From: JBFMFH01 sp964481395
GTDB taxonomy: Bacteria; Acidobacteriota; Vicinamibacteria; Vicinamibacterales; JAKQTR01
Direction of reading: 5' to 3'
DNA length: 64,000 nucleotides
Assembly: GCA_964481395.1 (NCBI GenBank)
Contig: CAYZYG010000003.1
Span: 31,089 to 95,088, forward strand
The first letter of the stretch is position 1; every line of letters begins with the position of its first letter. The position numbers and the translations under genes were made by a program. Positions 19,101-27,700 of this stretch are shown here, piece by piece. The notes under the pieces are model-generated. The model was not told the DNA's origin. It was given only the letters and a program-made list of their open reading frames with translations, and ran no database searches.

Positions 19101-19195
19101 TTGCCGGAAATGTCGCCGGTTTGCTGGGCGACGGCCGGCGCAACGCCCACGGCGACCAGCAGGGCCGCGAGCCAGATGGCGCGCACGGTTCTCAT
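16166..19195 (-). CDS. TonB-dependent receptor with carboxypeptidase-regulatory-like N-terminus
   Basis: This 1009-residue protein is an outer-membrane receptor. After the signal peptide (ending VAPAVAQQ) comes a carboxypeptidase-regulatory-like Ig-fold domain (GDISGKVVDSQGGVLPGVTVTL, about residues 25-110). A plug domain follows (RGASTGNNKWTIDGVDITD), then a large C-terminal barrel ending in an aromatic-rich strand (RFGVRATW). The ATG at 19195 has an ideal AAGGAGGAATAC site; longer frames upstream lack support. Acidobacterial receptors of this OmpA-related class usually take up glycans or peptides. No SusD-like partner is adjacent, so the substrate is open. Confidence 0.93.
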   Translation of the reverse strand: MRTVRAIWLAALLVAVGVAPAVAQQTGDISGKVVDSQGGVLPGVTVTLRGPTAQLTAVSSETGTFVFPRLEVGLYTLTFELTGFATVVREGVRVSINSAVDINQVLQISSVQETVTVSGQAAVVDTSETGTQSTFNRELLQTLPTARDPWVILEQTPGIAMDRTNVGGSQSGQQSGYISRGASTGNNKWTIDGVDITDMSATGSSPIYYDFDMLEEMQVVTGGADASQQTGGVGVNMVTRSGGDQFRGSGRYYLTHERFQADNVTDEMKRQRAGSGAPIKHIYDYGFEVGGPILRQKLWFWGSYGKQDIAAGIVGFYNADAACQAIRAELAADPLAQIPTKDVRKCLGSDGTLLDNYNYKVSWAASAANKFSFQNTWAAKSKNARNASDTRPIETTWRQGAVPSKYGTPGWDVGANPLWKAADQHIFNDRLLLDVAWSHLGNNFILDFHEDALNDVQRKLEVPTGTYAASFSRNGPYIRPTTSFDATLNYFLPATAGGDHALKAGFRYRSAKEHSETHVGGNTEARFNSPAGEPFTRAEAADLWRDSVTDYELKTLAAYVQDTFTRDRMTVKAGLRWDRQWNRALESSVPAHPFAPQWLPAVTFDGADGGVVWNDWSPRLGLTYDVLGTGRTVASASWAIYFGQRSPSQAVAPLNPVTAASIRFPWSDANRDGIVQAGELDYSRILTFSGNYNPDNPAQLTTVGTVDPHLENDRTQEFIVGVDHEILAGLGVGASYIYRKYDQFQWNDTLDFGSQDYVERSFTPTAASCPQAGARCSTVTYLEPTIPIPAAYVYTNREGYNRTFNGIELTARKRYADGWMLTASFAYNDAVDRYDSPDGFDGGNADQSRNPDKVDPTTVRAWTSAQYAIEAGGSGIDNVFINAKWMAKVSGMYTFPWAINVGAFYNARQGYLMPQYILSPSRANRAGTVRIYLDSFGDARLPSLHTLDLKADKSFRLGRVTLIPSVDIFNALNANTILARRLQQNSATANNISGIVAPRILRFGVRATW

Positions 19196-19830
19196 GTATT
19201 CCTCCTTGCCTGTGGCGCCGCGCGGACAACAGGATCCCGGGGAGGCGCACACGCGCCGGGCATATTCCCCTGCGCACTTCGCACGCGACTGCCGGCAGCG
19301 CCCAGGAGCGAGGGGCGTGCCAGGGCCGGAATCGGAACGGATCACCACGATCCGAAGCGCGCGCGAAGCGGTCGGGAATGAATCCGGGGCTCGCGACGAC
19401 TGATCAGGGCCGCCGCGAGCGCTTCCGGGGCATCGTGGCTGGTGCTGGCCTCCGACCTGCGTCCGGCGGGCCGGACCGCGATCCAGGAAGCCGAAGCGGG
19501 CCGCCTGGCCGACGGCTGCAGGCGTGGAATGGTGGTCCGGCGGGGCGGTTCGAGGCGAATGGACCCGGGCGGCAGGTCAATTGTGAACCCGGCGTAAGTC
19601 ACTTCGAACCGATCGAGGCAAAGCGGAAGCCTGCGCGAAGTCGGCCCGAAGATTCCGATCGGCTGCCATCTTCGCCGAATTGGATCGGCATGCGCGTGGG
19701 GCCGCGATGGGCACCGGCGGCGCTCGTGTCGCCCGCCGACTTCGACCACGTCACGCGACTCACGATCTGGCACGGATCTTTCCTTGCCCTTTCGCGACGA
19801 CGATGGCATCGTCGTCGTCGGGAGGGGAAT
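19196..19830. other. Gene-free stretch of 635 bases
   Basis: This is the region between the divergent receptor and MNT-HEPN genes. Open frames run through it on both strands, but none shows conserved sequence or a ribosome site. It should carry both promoters. The one clear element is the inverted repeat at 19795-19817. Confidence 0.5.
19795..19817. promoter_or_regulatory. Perfect inverted repeat just before the MNT-HEPN ribosome site
   Basis: CGACGACGAT and ATCGTCGTCG form perfect 10-base arms around a 3-base loop (GGC). The repeat ends 2 bases before the GGGAGGGG ribosome site at 19820-19827. It could be an operator for autoregulation, or an RNA hairpin that limits translation. Confidence 0.5.
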
Positions 19831-20742
19831 ATGCTGGCTCACGGTGATGAACTCAGAGCCGACACCGAGCGGCGGATCGCGGCGCTTGCGGCAGACCTGG
19901 CGGCAGACGACCGGGTGCGCTTCGCCTTCGTGTCCGGCGTGGCGGAACCGTCGCGGCTCGCGCCGCTGACGGGGCTCACGGTGTTCGTGTATCTCGATCC
20001 ATCCAGGGCGACCGCGGAGGCACGTGCGGACATCGAGACCTGCGTGAGCCGCCGGCCGGGCATCGGCAACATCGCGATGACCGTCCTGAACGACGTCGAA
20101 CTGGAGCAGGCCGGACGGCTGCTGGCGCACAGCGAGGTGCTGGTCGATCCGCATCCGGACGATCGTGTCGAGTTCGAAGCGCGCGCGTCCCGGGCGTACG
20201 AGGATTTCTGCTGCTTCGAAACCGTATGCGTGCGCGAGCTGGCGGCCGATCCGTACGGAACCATCATCGACCGCAAGCTGGCGCTGCTTGATGGATACGT
20301 GGCGAGACTCCGCAGTCTGTCCGGCATCACCGTGGCGGAATACGAGACGGATTGGATGATGCGGTGCGCGATCGAGCGCACGCTCGAACTGGCGGTTCAG
20401 ACGGCCATCAGCCTCGCGCGGCATGTCGTAGCCGATCGCCGTCTGCGCGCGCCCGCGACCTACGCCGATACGTTCGCGGTCGCGCGGGAGGCCGGCCTGA
20501 TCGATCCGCCGCTGGCCGCGTCGATGTCGCGCATGTGTGGTTTCCGGAACCGCCTCGTCCACGAAGGCGCCCACCTGGATTCGGCGGTGGTGGTTGGAGT
20601 CCTGCGCCGCGAACTGGACGACCTCACCGGATTGTGCGCGTGTGTCAAGCGGCTCGGGTCGGTGGGCCGGCCCGATCTCGAGACGCGCCCAAACGGGGTC
20701 GATCTCACAACCGGTGCGGGTCGTCAATCACTCCCGGAGTGA
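19831..20742 (+). CDS. MNT-HEPN (HepT-like) single-chain fusion with degenerate MNT
   Basis: This 303-residue protein combines an N-terminal nucleotidyltransferase-like domain (about 1-135) with a C-terminal HEPN/HepT-like domain (about 145-275). The MNT part keeps the fold pattern (VRFAFVSGVAEP ... TGLTVFVYLDP), but the GS is reversed to SG and the DxD aspartates are replaced by GLT, so it should be inactive. The HEPN part keeps the ribonuclease motif Rx4H (FRNRLVHEG, R239 and H244). The tyrosine that follows in HepT (HxY), the AMPylation target, is glycine here (G246). The start has a GGGAGGGG site. Two inverted repeats flank it. In known systems MNT and HEPN are separate antitoxin and toxin; fusion suggests a different control mechanism. 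Confidence 0.75.
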   Translation: MLAHGDELRADTERRIAALAADLAADDRVRFAFVSGVAEPSRLAPLTGLTVFVYLDPSRATAEARADIETCVSRRPGIGNIAMTVLNDVELEQAGRLLAHSEVLVDPHPDDRVEFEARASRAYEDFCCFETVCVRELAADPYGTIIDRKLALLDGYVARLRSLSGITVAEYETDWMMRCAIERTLELAVQTAISLARHVVADRRLRAPATYADTFAVAREAGLIDPPLAASMSRMCGFRNRLVHEGAHLDSAVVVGVLRRELDDLTGLCACVKRLGSVGRPDLETRPNGVDLTTGAGRQSLPE

Positions 20743-20788
20743 TGTCCAGCCCGGGGCCGTGCGGGCAATCAGCCCGGGAGTGATTGAC
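20723..20788. repeat. Perfect 15-base inverted repeat spanning the end of the MNT-HEPN gene
   Basis: GTCAATCACTCCCGG (20723-20737) and its exact complement CCGGGAGTGATTGAC (20774-20788) flank 36 bases. The left arm lies inside the last codons of the fusion gene, and the stop codon is in the loop. The left arm also contains a smaller palindrome, ATCACTC-CCG-GAGTGAT. There is no U-tract. It could act as a terminator, a repeat element or a recombination site. Confidence 0.55.
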
Positions 20789-20834
20789 GGTTCCGCAACC
20801 CGATGCAGAGTGGGTCAGCCGCCCCGCGTGCTCA

Positions 20835-22376
20835 TCAACTGATCCAGTCCGGGGTGGTCGCCACGACGTACCAGCGGTTGCGCATGCGGCGGAGATACAC
20901 GAAGTGACCCTCTCCCGCCATTCCACCGGTGGCCTGGTCGATCCTGACCGTCGCGACATCGACCGCCCTGTCGGAGATTTCCCAGAACACGGACCGCCCG
21001 CCTCCTGACCAGCCCGGGTCCGTGAACCGTGGCCGAGGGCGGCCGTAGAGGACAGGACCAGCGAGCCCCCAGAGATGAACCTCCGGGGTATCGGGCACCG
21101 GCAGCATCAGGCCGGGGAGCCTCGTCAGCCCGAGAATCGCGAATGCCGCAGTGGAGAGGATGGCGTGGTCTTCCGAACCGACTGGCGCCGCCGGGGCAGC
21201 CAGGGCGGGACACACGTCGCGGCCATCGGCCGTGCCGTCCCGATCCGTATCGGGCGAATGCGGATCGATCCCGAACCGCTGCTCTTCCAGATCCGTCCAT
21301 CCATCTCCGTCCGAATCGCGCAGGATGCCCGCGATGTCGAGTCGCCACGACCGGACCTCACGACGCGGCTGCGCGTATCCCGGCGCGCCGGCGCCGCACG
21401 TGCCTGGCACCGGGCACGGTCGCGAATCCCGCCTGGGAACTCCCCGCCCGACCTGCCGAATCACCATCGTGTCCCCATCCCAGGTCGCCGTGACATGGCC
21501 GCTCGCGGCGAGCCCGGGCGAGAGGGGCACCAGCCGAGGGCGGGCCCAGGGCCCAGAGCCGACGCTCCACGACAGCACGACATCGTGCCCGGCGTAGCGC
21601 CGGTCGGTCCACACGGCCCAGCGGACGCCCAAGCCGCCGGACACATACGGCTCCCGGACCACGCCGGCACGCGCCGTGGCGACAGCGGTGTCCGCGAAGG
21701 CGCGATCGATCCGTTCGACTGCGTCGAGTGCCGTTGGCGTGCCGAGTTCTCCGAGGCGGGCGTAGGCGTCCTTCCGGACGTCGATCGTATGTGGGAGCAA
21801 TGGATCCGTCGCCGCACGCTCCAGCCACGCCACATCGGTGGATTCGAACACGCGCCGTCGTTCGGACAGGGGCTTCCAAGGGCCTGCGTCGCCCGTGCGA
21901 GTCCGCAGCACGTCCTGCAGCGTCTGGTTTCGCGAGGGCCCCACGGTCTCCTCGACGGTCTCCAGGGCGATGGCCGGCACGGGGCGGCCATCCCGCGTGG
22001 CGGGCAGGTAGCGCCAGTACTCCCGGATCCGCTCCATCACAAGAGCACCCGCCTTCGGTGTGGTGGCCTCGAGTACGCAGCCGTCGGTCACCCGCCCGTC
22101 CGTGTCGACCCGAAGTCAGACTCGCACTCTGACGAGTCGACCAGGCGGCGGGGAGGGCCGGAAGTGGGGTGGTGGTGCCGGCGGTCCGAACAGGATGCGG
22201 TCTCCGGCATTCGCGTTCCGGCGCGCCGGCGGGACATCGACCTCATGCGGCAGCGCGGCATCGTCGAACGTGCAGCCCGGCGGGACCGGCTCCTGCGGGG
22301 CAGGCGCCGAACAGGCCGTGAGCCACACGGCGACGACCGCGACCGCCCACCCCGGTCCCCGCGCACCTTCGGTCAT
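20835..22376 (-). pseudogene. Lipoprotein with TonB-like and TSP3 modules, interrupted by an in-frame TGA
   Basis: The frame opens at ATG 22376 with a lipoprotein signal (VVAVWLTAC, lipobox cysteine) and a proline-rich linker. It is stopped by TGA at 22116-22118, then continues in the same frame to 20835. The stop lies inside a TonB C-terminal-like domain: LVRVRV before it, then LRVDTDGRVTDGCVLEA and REYWRYLPATRDGRPVPA after it. Later come a helical region, a beta-rich part and two calcium-binding thrombospondin-3 type repeats (DSDGDGWTDLEE, DTDRDGTADGRD). A single C-to-T change (CGA to TGA) would explain the stop. Without it the protein would be 513 residues, lipid-anchored and facing the periplasm or surface. 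The downstream part alone could start only at a weak GTG (22091). Confidence 0.65.
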
Positions 22377-22413
22377 GCACTGCCCGTCCTTCTGGGTGAT
22401 TAGACACGTGAAT

Positions 22414-22839
22414 CTACAATCCCGCCGCACGGACGCGGCGGCGCATGACGTACCAGGCCACCCACGACGCGGCGGCCAGGCTCCAGAACGACCACACGAG
22501 GCCGGGATGGCGGCCGAGAATCAGGAACCGCGCGCCGGTTCCGTCGAACGTGAAGACCAGCGGCAGCAGCGTGAAGAGAATGCCGCTTGCGGTGAACACG
22601 GTCCGCAGCCGGATGAACTCGCGCGTGCGCTCGAGCGCCATCAACTGCGTGTCGCGGATGAACCGCGCCGGCGGAACGGCGTCTGGCAGCGCATAGGCGC
22701 TGGACGCCCGAAGGCGTGTCGCGAAGTCCGCGTGCTCCCGCGCGTACGATTCGACCAGCGCTTTTGTCTCAGGAGAGGCCTCGCCGGCGAGGTACACCGT
22801 CAGCAGATCGTTCATTACGGCGTGCGAGAAAGTCGTCAT
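22414..22839 (-). CDS. Probable anti-sigma factor, two-helix membrane protein
   Basis: This 141-residue protein begins with a short helical domain (FSHAVMNDLLTVYLAGEASPETK) typical of anti-sigma N-termini, and then has two hydrophobic helices (about 81-97 and 113-130). No zinc-finger cysteines are present. Its ATG overlaps the stop of the sigma gene by four bases, so the two are translationally coupled. That coupling is the main evidence for an anti-sigma role. Confidence 0.78.
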   Translation of the reverse strand: MTTFSHAVMNDLLTVYLAGEASPETKALVESYAREHADFATRLRASSAYALPDAVPPARFIRDTQLMALERTREFIRLRTVFTASGILFTLLPLVFTFDGTGARFLILGRHPGLVWSFWSLAAASWVAWYVMRRRVRAAGL

Positions 22840-23318
22840 CGTCCATTCCTTTCGGCGCCGGTGGTGGCCGCCGCCAGCATCTGCCGCGCGCGGTGCACGC
22901 GGATCTTCACGGTGCCGGTCGGCAACCCCAGGACGCCGCCGGCCTCCTCGTAGGTCAGGCCACCCGCGATGAGCATCAGTGGATCGCGGTAGGGCGGCGC
23001 GAGGGCGCGCACCGCCTCGAGCGCACGATCCAGGTCGAGTTTCAATTCCGCATCCGGTGCCACGCGTGGCTCGGGCATGTCGCCTCCGGGCCAGCGCCTC
23101 GCGTGACGGTGCCGATCGCGCGCCAGGTTGCGCGCAATGGCCAGCAGATACGCCTTGACCGTTCCCACACGGATCGACGACCGACCCGCCCATGCCCTCA
23201 GGAACGTTTCAGCCGTGATGTCCGCCGCCGCGTCATCGCTGGCGGTGAGGTAGCGAGCGAAGCGGAAGACGTCTCCGGCGTGGGCGTCGTAGATGGCCTG
23301 GAAGGTGGTCGTCTCCAT
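22836..23318 (-). CDS. ECF-type RNA polymerase sigma factor
   Basis: This 160-residue sigma factor has region 2 (FQAIYDAHAGDVFRFARYLT and DITAETFLRAWAG) and region 4 (LAPPYRDPLMLIAGGLTYEEAG, then LPTGTVKIRVHRARQ). The ATG at 23318 gives a normal family N-terminus. It forms a two-gene operon with the overlapping membrane protein. The regulon is unknown; the broken lipoprotein downstream and the divergent surface protein at 23525 are candidate targets by position only. Confidence 0.92.
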   Translation of the reverse strand: METTTFQAIYDAHAGDVFRFARYLTASDDAAADITAETFLRAWAGRSSIRVGTVKAYLLAIARNLARDRHRHARRWPGGDMPEPRVAPDAELKLDLDRALEAVRALAPPYRDPLMLIAGGLTYEEAGGVLGLPTGTVKIRVHRARQMLAAATTGAERNGR

Positions 23319-23524
23319 CGCGTTCCTGGACTATACGCGGAACGCGCCGTCCGGTTTCATGTCCCCTCCGCGTCTCCGGCAGGGGACACTCCCCGAACCA
23401 GCCTCGCGACAATGCGCCGAAATCGGCCCTGTTCGAGGCGTGAACCGCTGGCACGATGGCTGCATTCAGCAGAAGTGAGCCCTCGGTCTCCAGCGCCACC
23501 TTGGGCGACGCCAGGAGAAATGCG

Positions 23525-24463
23525 ATGAACACGACATGGGTGGCCACGCCGGCAGCCGTTGCACTGGCGCTCGCGCTGGCTGCGCTACCGGCCTCGGCGC
23601 AGTCGAGCAACCGCGAGCGGCCTGCCCGCGACCGTTCGGCGCAGTCGGCCCGGACGGCCCGCCAGGGAGACGCCGCAAACACGCAGCCCAGGGGACAGGC
23701 GGTCCGCCGGGCGGAGCCGCGTCAGAACACCTCCCGCGAGACCCCGTCGTCGGGCACGCGCGGCTACACGACATCACGCAGCGCGCCGCCGGCCTCCGGG
23801 ACGCGTGGCTACTCGGGATCGCCGAGTGGGCCGCCTGCCGATCCGCCGCCGGCATCTGGCGTGCGTGGCCGCGGGCCGCAGCGAGGCACGCTGCCGGCCA
23901 ACGAACCGCCGGCCTCCGGCACGCGCGGGTACACCACGTCGCGCGGTGCCCCGCGAGCCGAGGCGCCGCCCGTCTCCGGCACACGGGGCTACGCGACATC
24001 GCGGCCCACCGCAGTCCCGCGTGACCAGCGGTACGACCGCGGGTACAGCGGCAACGACCGCGGGTACGGCGGTTACGGCCGGTCCCGCTACGGCAACTAC
24101 AACCGGGATGCGTGGCGTGGTCGGGTTCACTGGGGCCTCGGCATCTCGATCTTCGCGGGCAACGCGTTCCGCTTCCACTTCGACTACGGCTGGAGGCCGA
24201 CGTTCACGTATCACTACCGAATGATGCCCGGCCTGGCGTACGGCGGCATGAGCTTCGTGCTCGATCCGTACTACACCGAGGTCTACATCGACGGTGAGTT
24301 CGTGGGCGTCTCGAGCGACTTCGGCGGCCAGCCGGTTCCGATCGCGGCGGGTTTCCACCGGATCGAACTCTACGCGCCGGGATTCGTGCCGGTGGCCTTC
24401 GACATTCAGGTGCGCCCTGGGCAGGTAATTCCGTACTACGGGACGCTCTATCCGGCGTACTGA
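23525..24463 (+). CDS. Secreted protein with SGTRGY repeats and PEGA-like domain
   Basis: This 312-residue protein has a signal peptide (VALALALAALPASAQ). A long low-complexity Arg/Ser/Pro/Gly region follows (about 30-205), in which the motif SGTRGY or a near variant recurs five times, mostly followed by a TTSR-like tail. A Tyr/Gly/Arg-rich stretch (RGYSGNDRGYGGYGRSRYGNY) leads to a compact C-terminal domain with DPYYTEVYIDGEFVGVSSDF and GFHRIELYAPGFVP, which matches the PEGA surface-domain pattern. An AGGAG site precedes ATG 23525. It is probably an envelope or cell-surface protein. Confidence 0.85.
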   Translation: MNTTWVATPAAVALALALAALPASAQSSNRERPARDRSAQSARTARQGDAANTQPRGQAVRRAEPRQNTSRETPSSGTRGYTTSRSAPPASGTRGYSGSPSGPPADPPPASGVRGRGPQRGTLPANEPPASGTRGYTTSRGAPRAEAPPVSGTRGYATSRPTAVPRDQRYDRGYSGNDRGYGGYGRSRYGNYNRDAWRGRVHWGLGISIFAGNAFRFHFDYGWRPTFTYHYRMMPGLAYGGMSFVLDPYYTEVYIDGEFVGVSSDFGGQPVPIAAGFHRIELYAPGFVPVAFDIQVRPGQVIPYYGTLYPAY

Positions 24464-24628
24464 CACACGCGGCGCCAACGCGGGGCCTGCGCCCCGATCA
24501 GCCGTGCTGAACCGTGCCAAGGCCCCCCAGTCACCCCGCGGGATGCGCGGACACTGGCTGGAGGGCCTACCGCGCTACCGTTTGTTCCGAAGACACAGCC
24601 CCTGTCTACTCCACCCGCAGGCCGCCCC

Positions 24629-24653
24629 CGGGCCGGCTGACCAGGCCGGCCCG
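24629..24653. terminator. GC-rich hairpin, GGGCCGGC family
   Basis: CGGGCCGGC and GCCGGCCCG are perfect 9-base arms around TGACCAG. No U-tract follows, so it is a weak terminator candidate for the upstream gene. The same core recurs at 44857 and 48626. Confidence 0.4.
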
Positions 24654-24718
24654 CCCAAGTCTGTCTCCTGGCTCCCATCTCCTGAATTCCGTCCGTGCCC
24701 GGTCCCCGATCCCCGGGT

Positions 24719-24724
24719 TAGAAT
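24719..24724 (+). promoter_or_regulatory. -10-like TAGAAT before the S9 peptidase
   Basis: TAGAAT within GGTTAGAATG lies 48 bases before the start codon. The same GGTAGAATG context appears upstream of the genes at 34988 and 53228. No clear -35 element. Confidence 0.35.
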
Positions 24725-24772
24725 GCCCCGGCGCGCCGGGCGCGCCCGTCCACGCTTCCTGGGGGCACTCTC

Positions 24773-27700
24773 ATGAGACATCCTGCCGCACGATTGCCGT
24801 TCACGATCCGCCCGTTCGCCGTGGCAGCCGTCACCCTCGTGGTCGCGCTCGCGTACGCGGTCGCCCTGCCCGAGGCGCAGGCGCCCGCGAGGAAGGCGCT
24901 GACCATCGACGACTACGCGAGGTGGCGCAGCATCGGCAGCCAGACGCTCTCGGCGGACGGCACATGGGTCGCGTACGTCCTGCGGCAGATGAACACCATC
25001 GCTGCCGAGTCGAAGCCCGTGCTGCACGTGCGCAATCTCGAGACGGGAACCGAGGTGACCGTCGACGACGCCACCGATCCCGAGTTCTCGGCGGACTCGA
25101 AGTGGATCGCCTATCAGGTCGATCCGGGTGCCGCCGCGCGGGCGCGCGCGGCACGGCGTGGATCGAGCGGTGGGTCGGGTGGGTCCGGAGGAGGGCAGGG
25201 AAGCGGCGGCGCGGCATCCGGCCTGGCCCAGGAGGGCGGACGCGGTGGCGGGGCGATTCCCCCGCGGCGCGTTGAACTGCGCAATCTCGCGTCGGGCGCG
25301 GTCCGGTCCTGGGAGAACATCGGGACCGTCACGTTCTCGCCGACCTCGACGCATCTCGTGCTCCAGCGGCGAGGAGGCGATGCGCCGGCGGCGACGGGCG
25401 GACGCGGTGGCGGGGCCCCTGGCGGCGCGGGCGGTGGGCGCGGGGGCGGTGGCGCGTTGCCGTCCGGCCCGCGCGGTCTCGACGTCGTCCTGCTCGACCT
25501 GCGGACGGGCGGTCACCAGCTGCTCGGCAGCGTTGGCGACATGGCGTTCAACCGCACGGGCGACCTGCTCGCGTTCACGGTGGATTCGACCGGCAAGGAC
25601 GCCAACGGCCTCTTCATCTTCGACACGCGAACCGGCCGCGTGACGCCCCTCGACAACGACGCCAGGCAGTATTCTCGCCTCGCGTGGAACGACGGCGGCA
25701 CGGCGGTGGCCGTCCTCAAGGGCAAGGACGTCGAGAAGATGCGCGAGAAGGACAACGTCCTCCTCGCGTTCCGTGATGTGCCCGCGGTGCTGAAGGACGG
25801 CACGCCCGCTCCCGCGCCGGTCACGCTCGACCCGGCGACGACGGAGGGCTTCCCGAAGGGCTGGGTCGTCAGCGACCGCGCGCCGCTTGCCTGGAGTGAG
25901 GACAACGCGCGCGTGTTCTTCGGGATGAAGGAGCAGGTGCCCGAGCCCGACACGGCCCGACGCTCAACGGACGAGACGCCAGACGTGGACGTGTGGAACA
26001 CGATCGACGAGCGCGTGCAGTCGCGCCAGATGATCCAGGCGAACCAGGATCGCAACTTCACGTTCCGTCAGGCCTTCGACGTCGCCGCGGCGACGTTCGT
26101 GAAGCTCGCCGAGGAGACAATGAAGGACCTGGAGGTCGCACCGGACGGGAAGTGGGCCGTAGGCCGCGACGCGCGCGGGTACATTTCAGACCGCAAGGAG
26201 CCGGCGGCCGACTTCTACCGGGTCAACACCTCAACCGGCGAGCGGACGCTGATCGTGAAGGGGCAGCTCTCGGGCCGGCAGCACGTCCCCGGCATTTCAC
26301 CTCACGGTACGACCTTCCTCTACTGGAAGGACGGGAAGTACCAGGCCTACGACCTCGACGCGAACGCGACGCGCACGCTGGGCGGTCCGAAGGCTCCGAG
26401 CTTCGCCGACATGGAGGACGACCACCCCGGAACGCGGCCGCCGTACGGGGTGGCCGGGTACGCGAGCGACGGCACGGGCGTCATCGTGAATCACCGGTAC
26501 GACCTGTGGCTGCTGCCGCTCGACGGCTCGGCCGCGGCCAACCTCACGAGCGGTGAGGGTACCAAGAACGAGATCCGCTACCGCCTCGTGCGCACGGTCC
26601 CCGACGACCCGACGCAGCCGCGCGCGGCCGGACCCCGCGGGACGTACGACCTGGCGAAGCCGCTCACGCTCTCGGCCTTCGGCCAGTGGACGAAGAAAGC
26701 CGGCTTCTCCGAGCTGGCCGGCGCCACGATCCGGCCGCTCGTGTACGAGGACGCGCGGTTCAGCAATCCGGTCAGAGCCCTGAAGGGTCACCGGTACCTG
26801 TTCACGCGCGAGACCTTCGCCGAGTACCCGGATCTGCGCGTCTCCGGGCCGGGCTTCGCCGACTCGCAGAAGATCACCGACGCCAATCCCCAGCAGAAGG
26901 ACTTCCTTTGGGGCCACCGCGTCCTCTTCGACTACAAGAACAAGGACGGCGTCCGCCTGCAGGGCATTCTCGCGATTCCCGATGACTACAAGCCGGGCGA
27001 GAAGCGGCCGATGATCGTGACGTTCTACGAGAAGAATTCGCAGAACATGCACGTCTACACCCCGCCGGTGTACATGGTCAGCATGGGCCGCATGCCCACA
27101 CAGGCGGTCAGCCAGGGTTATCTGACGATGATGCCGGACGTGCACTTCAGGACCGGCTCGTCGCACAGCGACATGCTGGAGTGCGTGGAGGCCGCCACAC
27201 GCAAGGTGATCGAGATGGGGTACGCGGACCCGAAGCGGATCGGCGTCACCGGGCACAGCTACGGCGGGGAAGGGGCCGCCTACGTCGGCGTCATGTCGAA
27301 GATGTTCGCGGCCGTCGGCATGGGCGCCGGCGTGGTCGATCTCTACAACGACTTCAACATGAACTGGGGATGGACCTATGCCGCGCCCGGCGGCAGCGGT
27401 GACACCGGGTTCAACTACTACCTGTTCGACCAGGGCCGCTGGGGCTTCTCGCCCTGGGACCGGCCGGACCGCTACCGCAGCGAGTCCGCGCTCACGTGGG
27501 CGCCGCGGGCGACGGCCCCGTTTCTCATCATGCACGGCACCTCGGATCCGACGGTGGGTTTCATAAACGGCCTGGCCTTCTACAACGCGCTCCGCTTCAA
27601 CGGGAAGACCGCCGTGCTGCTGGCGTACCCGAACGAGGGGCACCATCTGAGCGGCGTGGCGAACCAGCGCGATCTGACCACCAAGTTCATGGAGTTCTTC

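Larger units (their letters stand above)
24464..24772. other. Gene-free stretch of 309 bases
   Basis: It holds a GC-rich hairpin (24629-24653) and a -10-like TAGAAT (24719-24724) ahead of the peptidase gene. I see no supported coding sequence. Confidence 0.5.

Noticed and set aside
19342..20727. Minus-strand frame across the MNT-HEPN gene
   Set aside because: It is antisense to the fusion gene, without start signal; the fusion gene has the ribosome site and domain pattern.
22116..22118. Selenocysteine at the in-frame TGA
   Set aside because: The position is in a beta strand where Arg is expected, there is no cysteine-containing homologue pattern, and no SECIS-like hairpin was evident just downstream.
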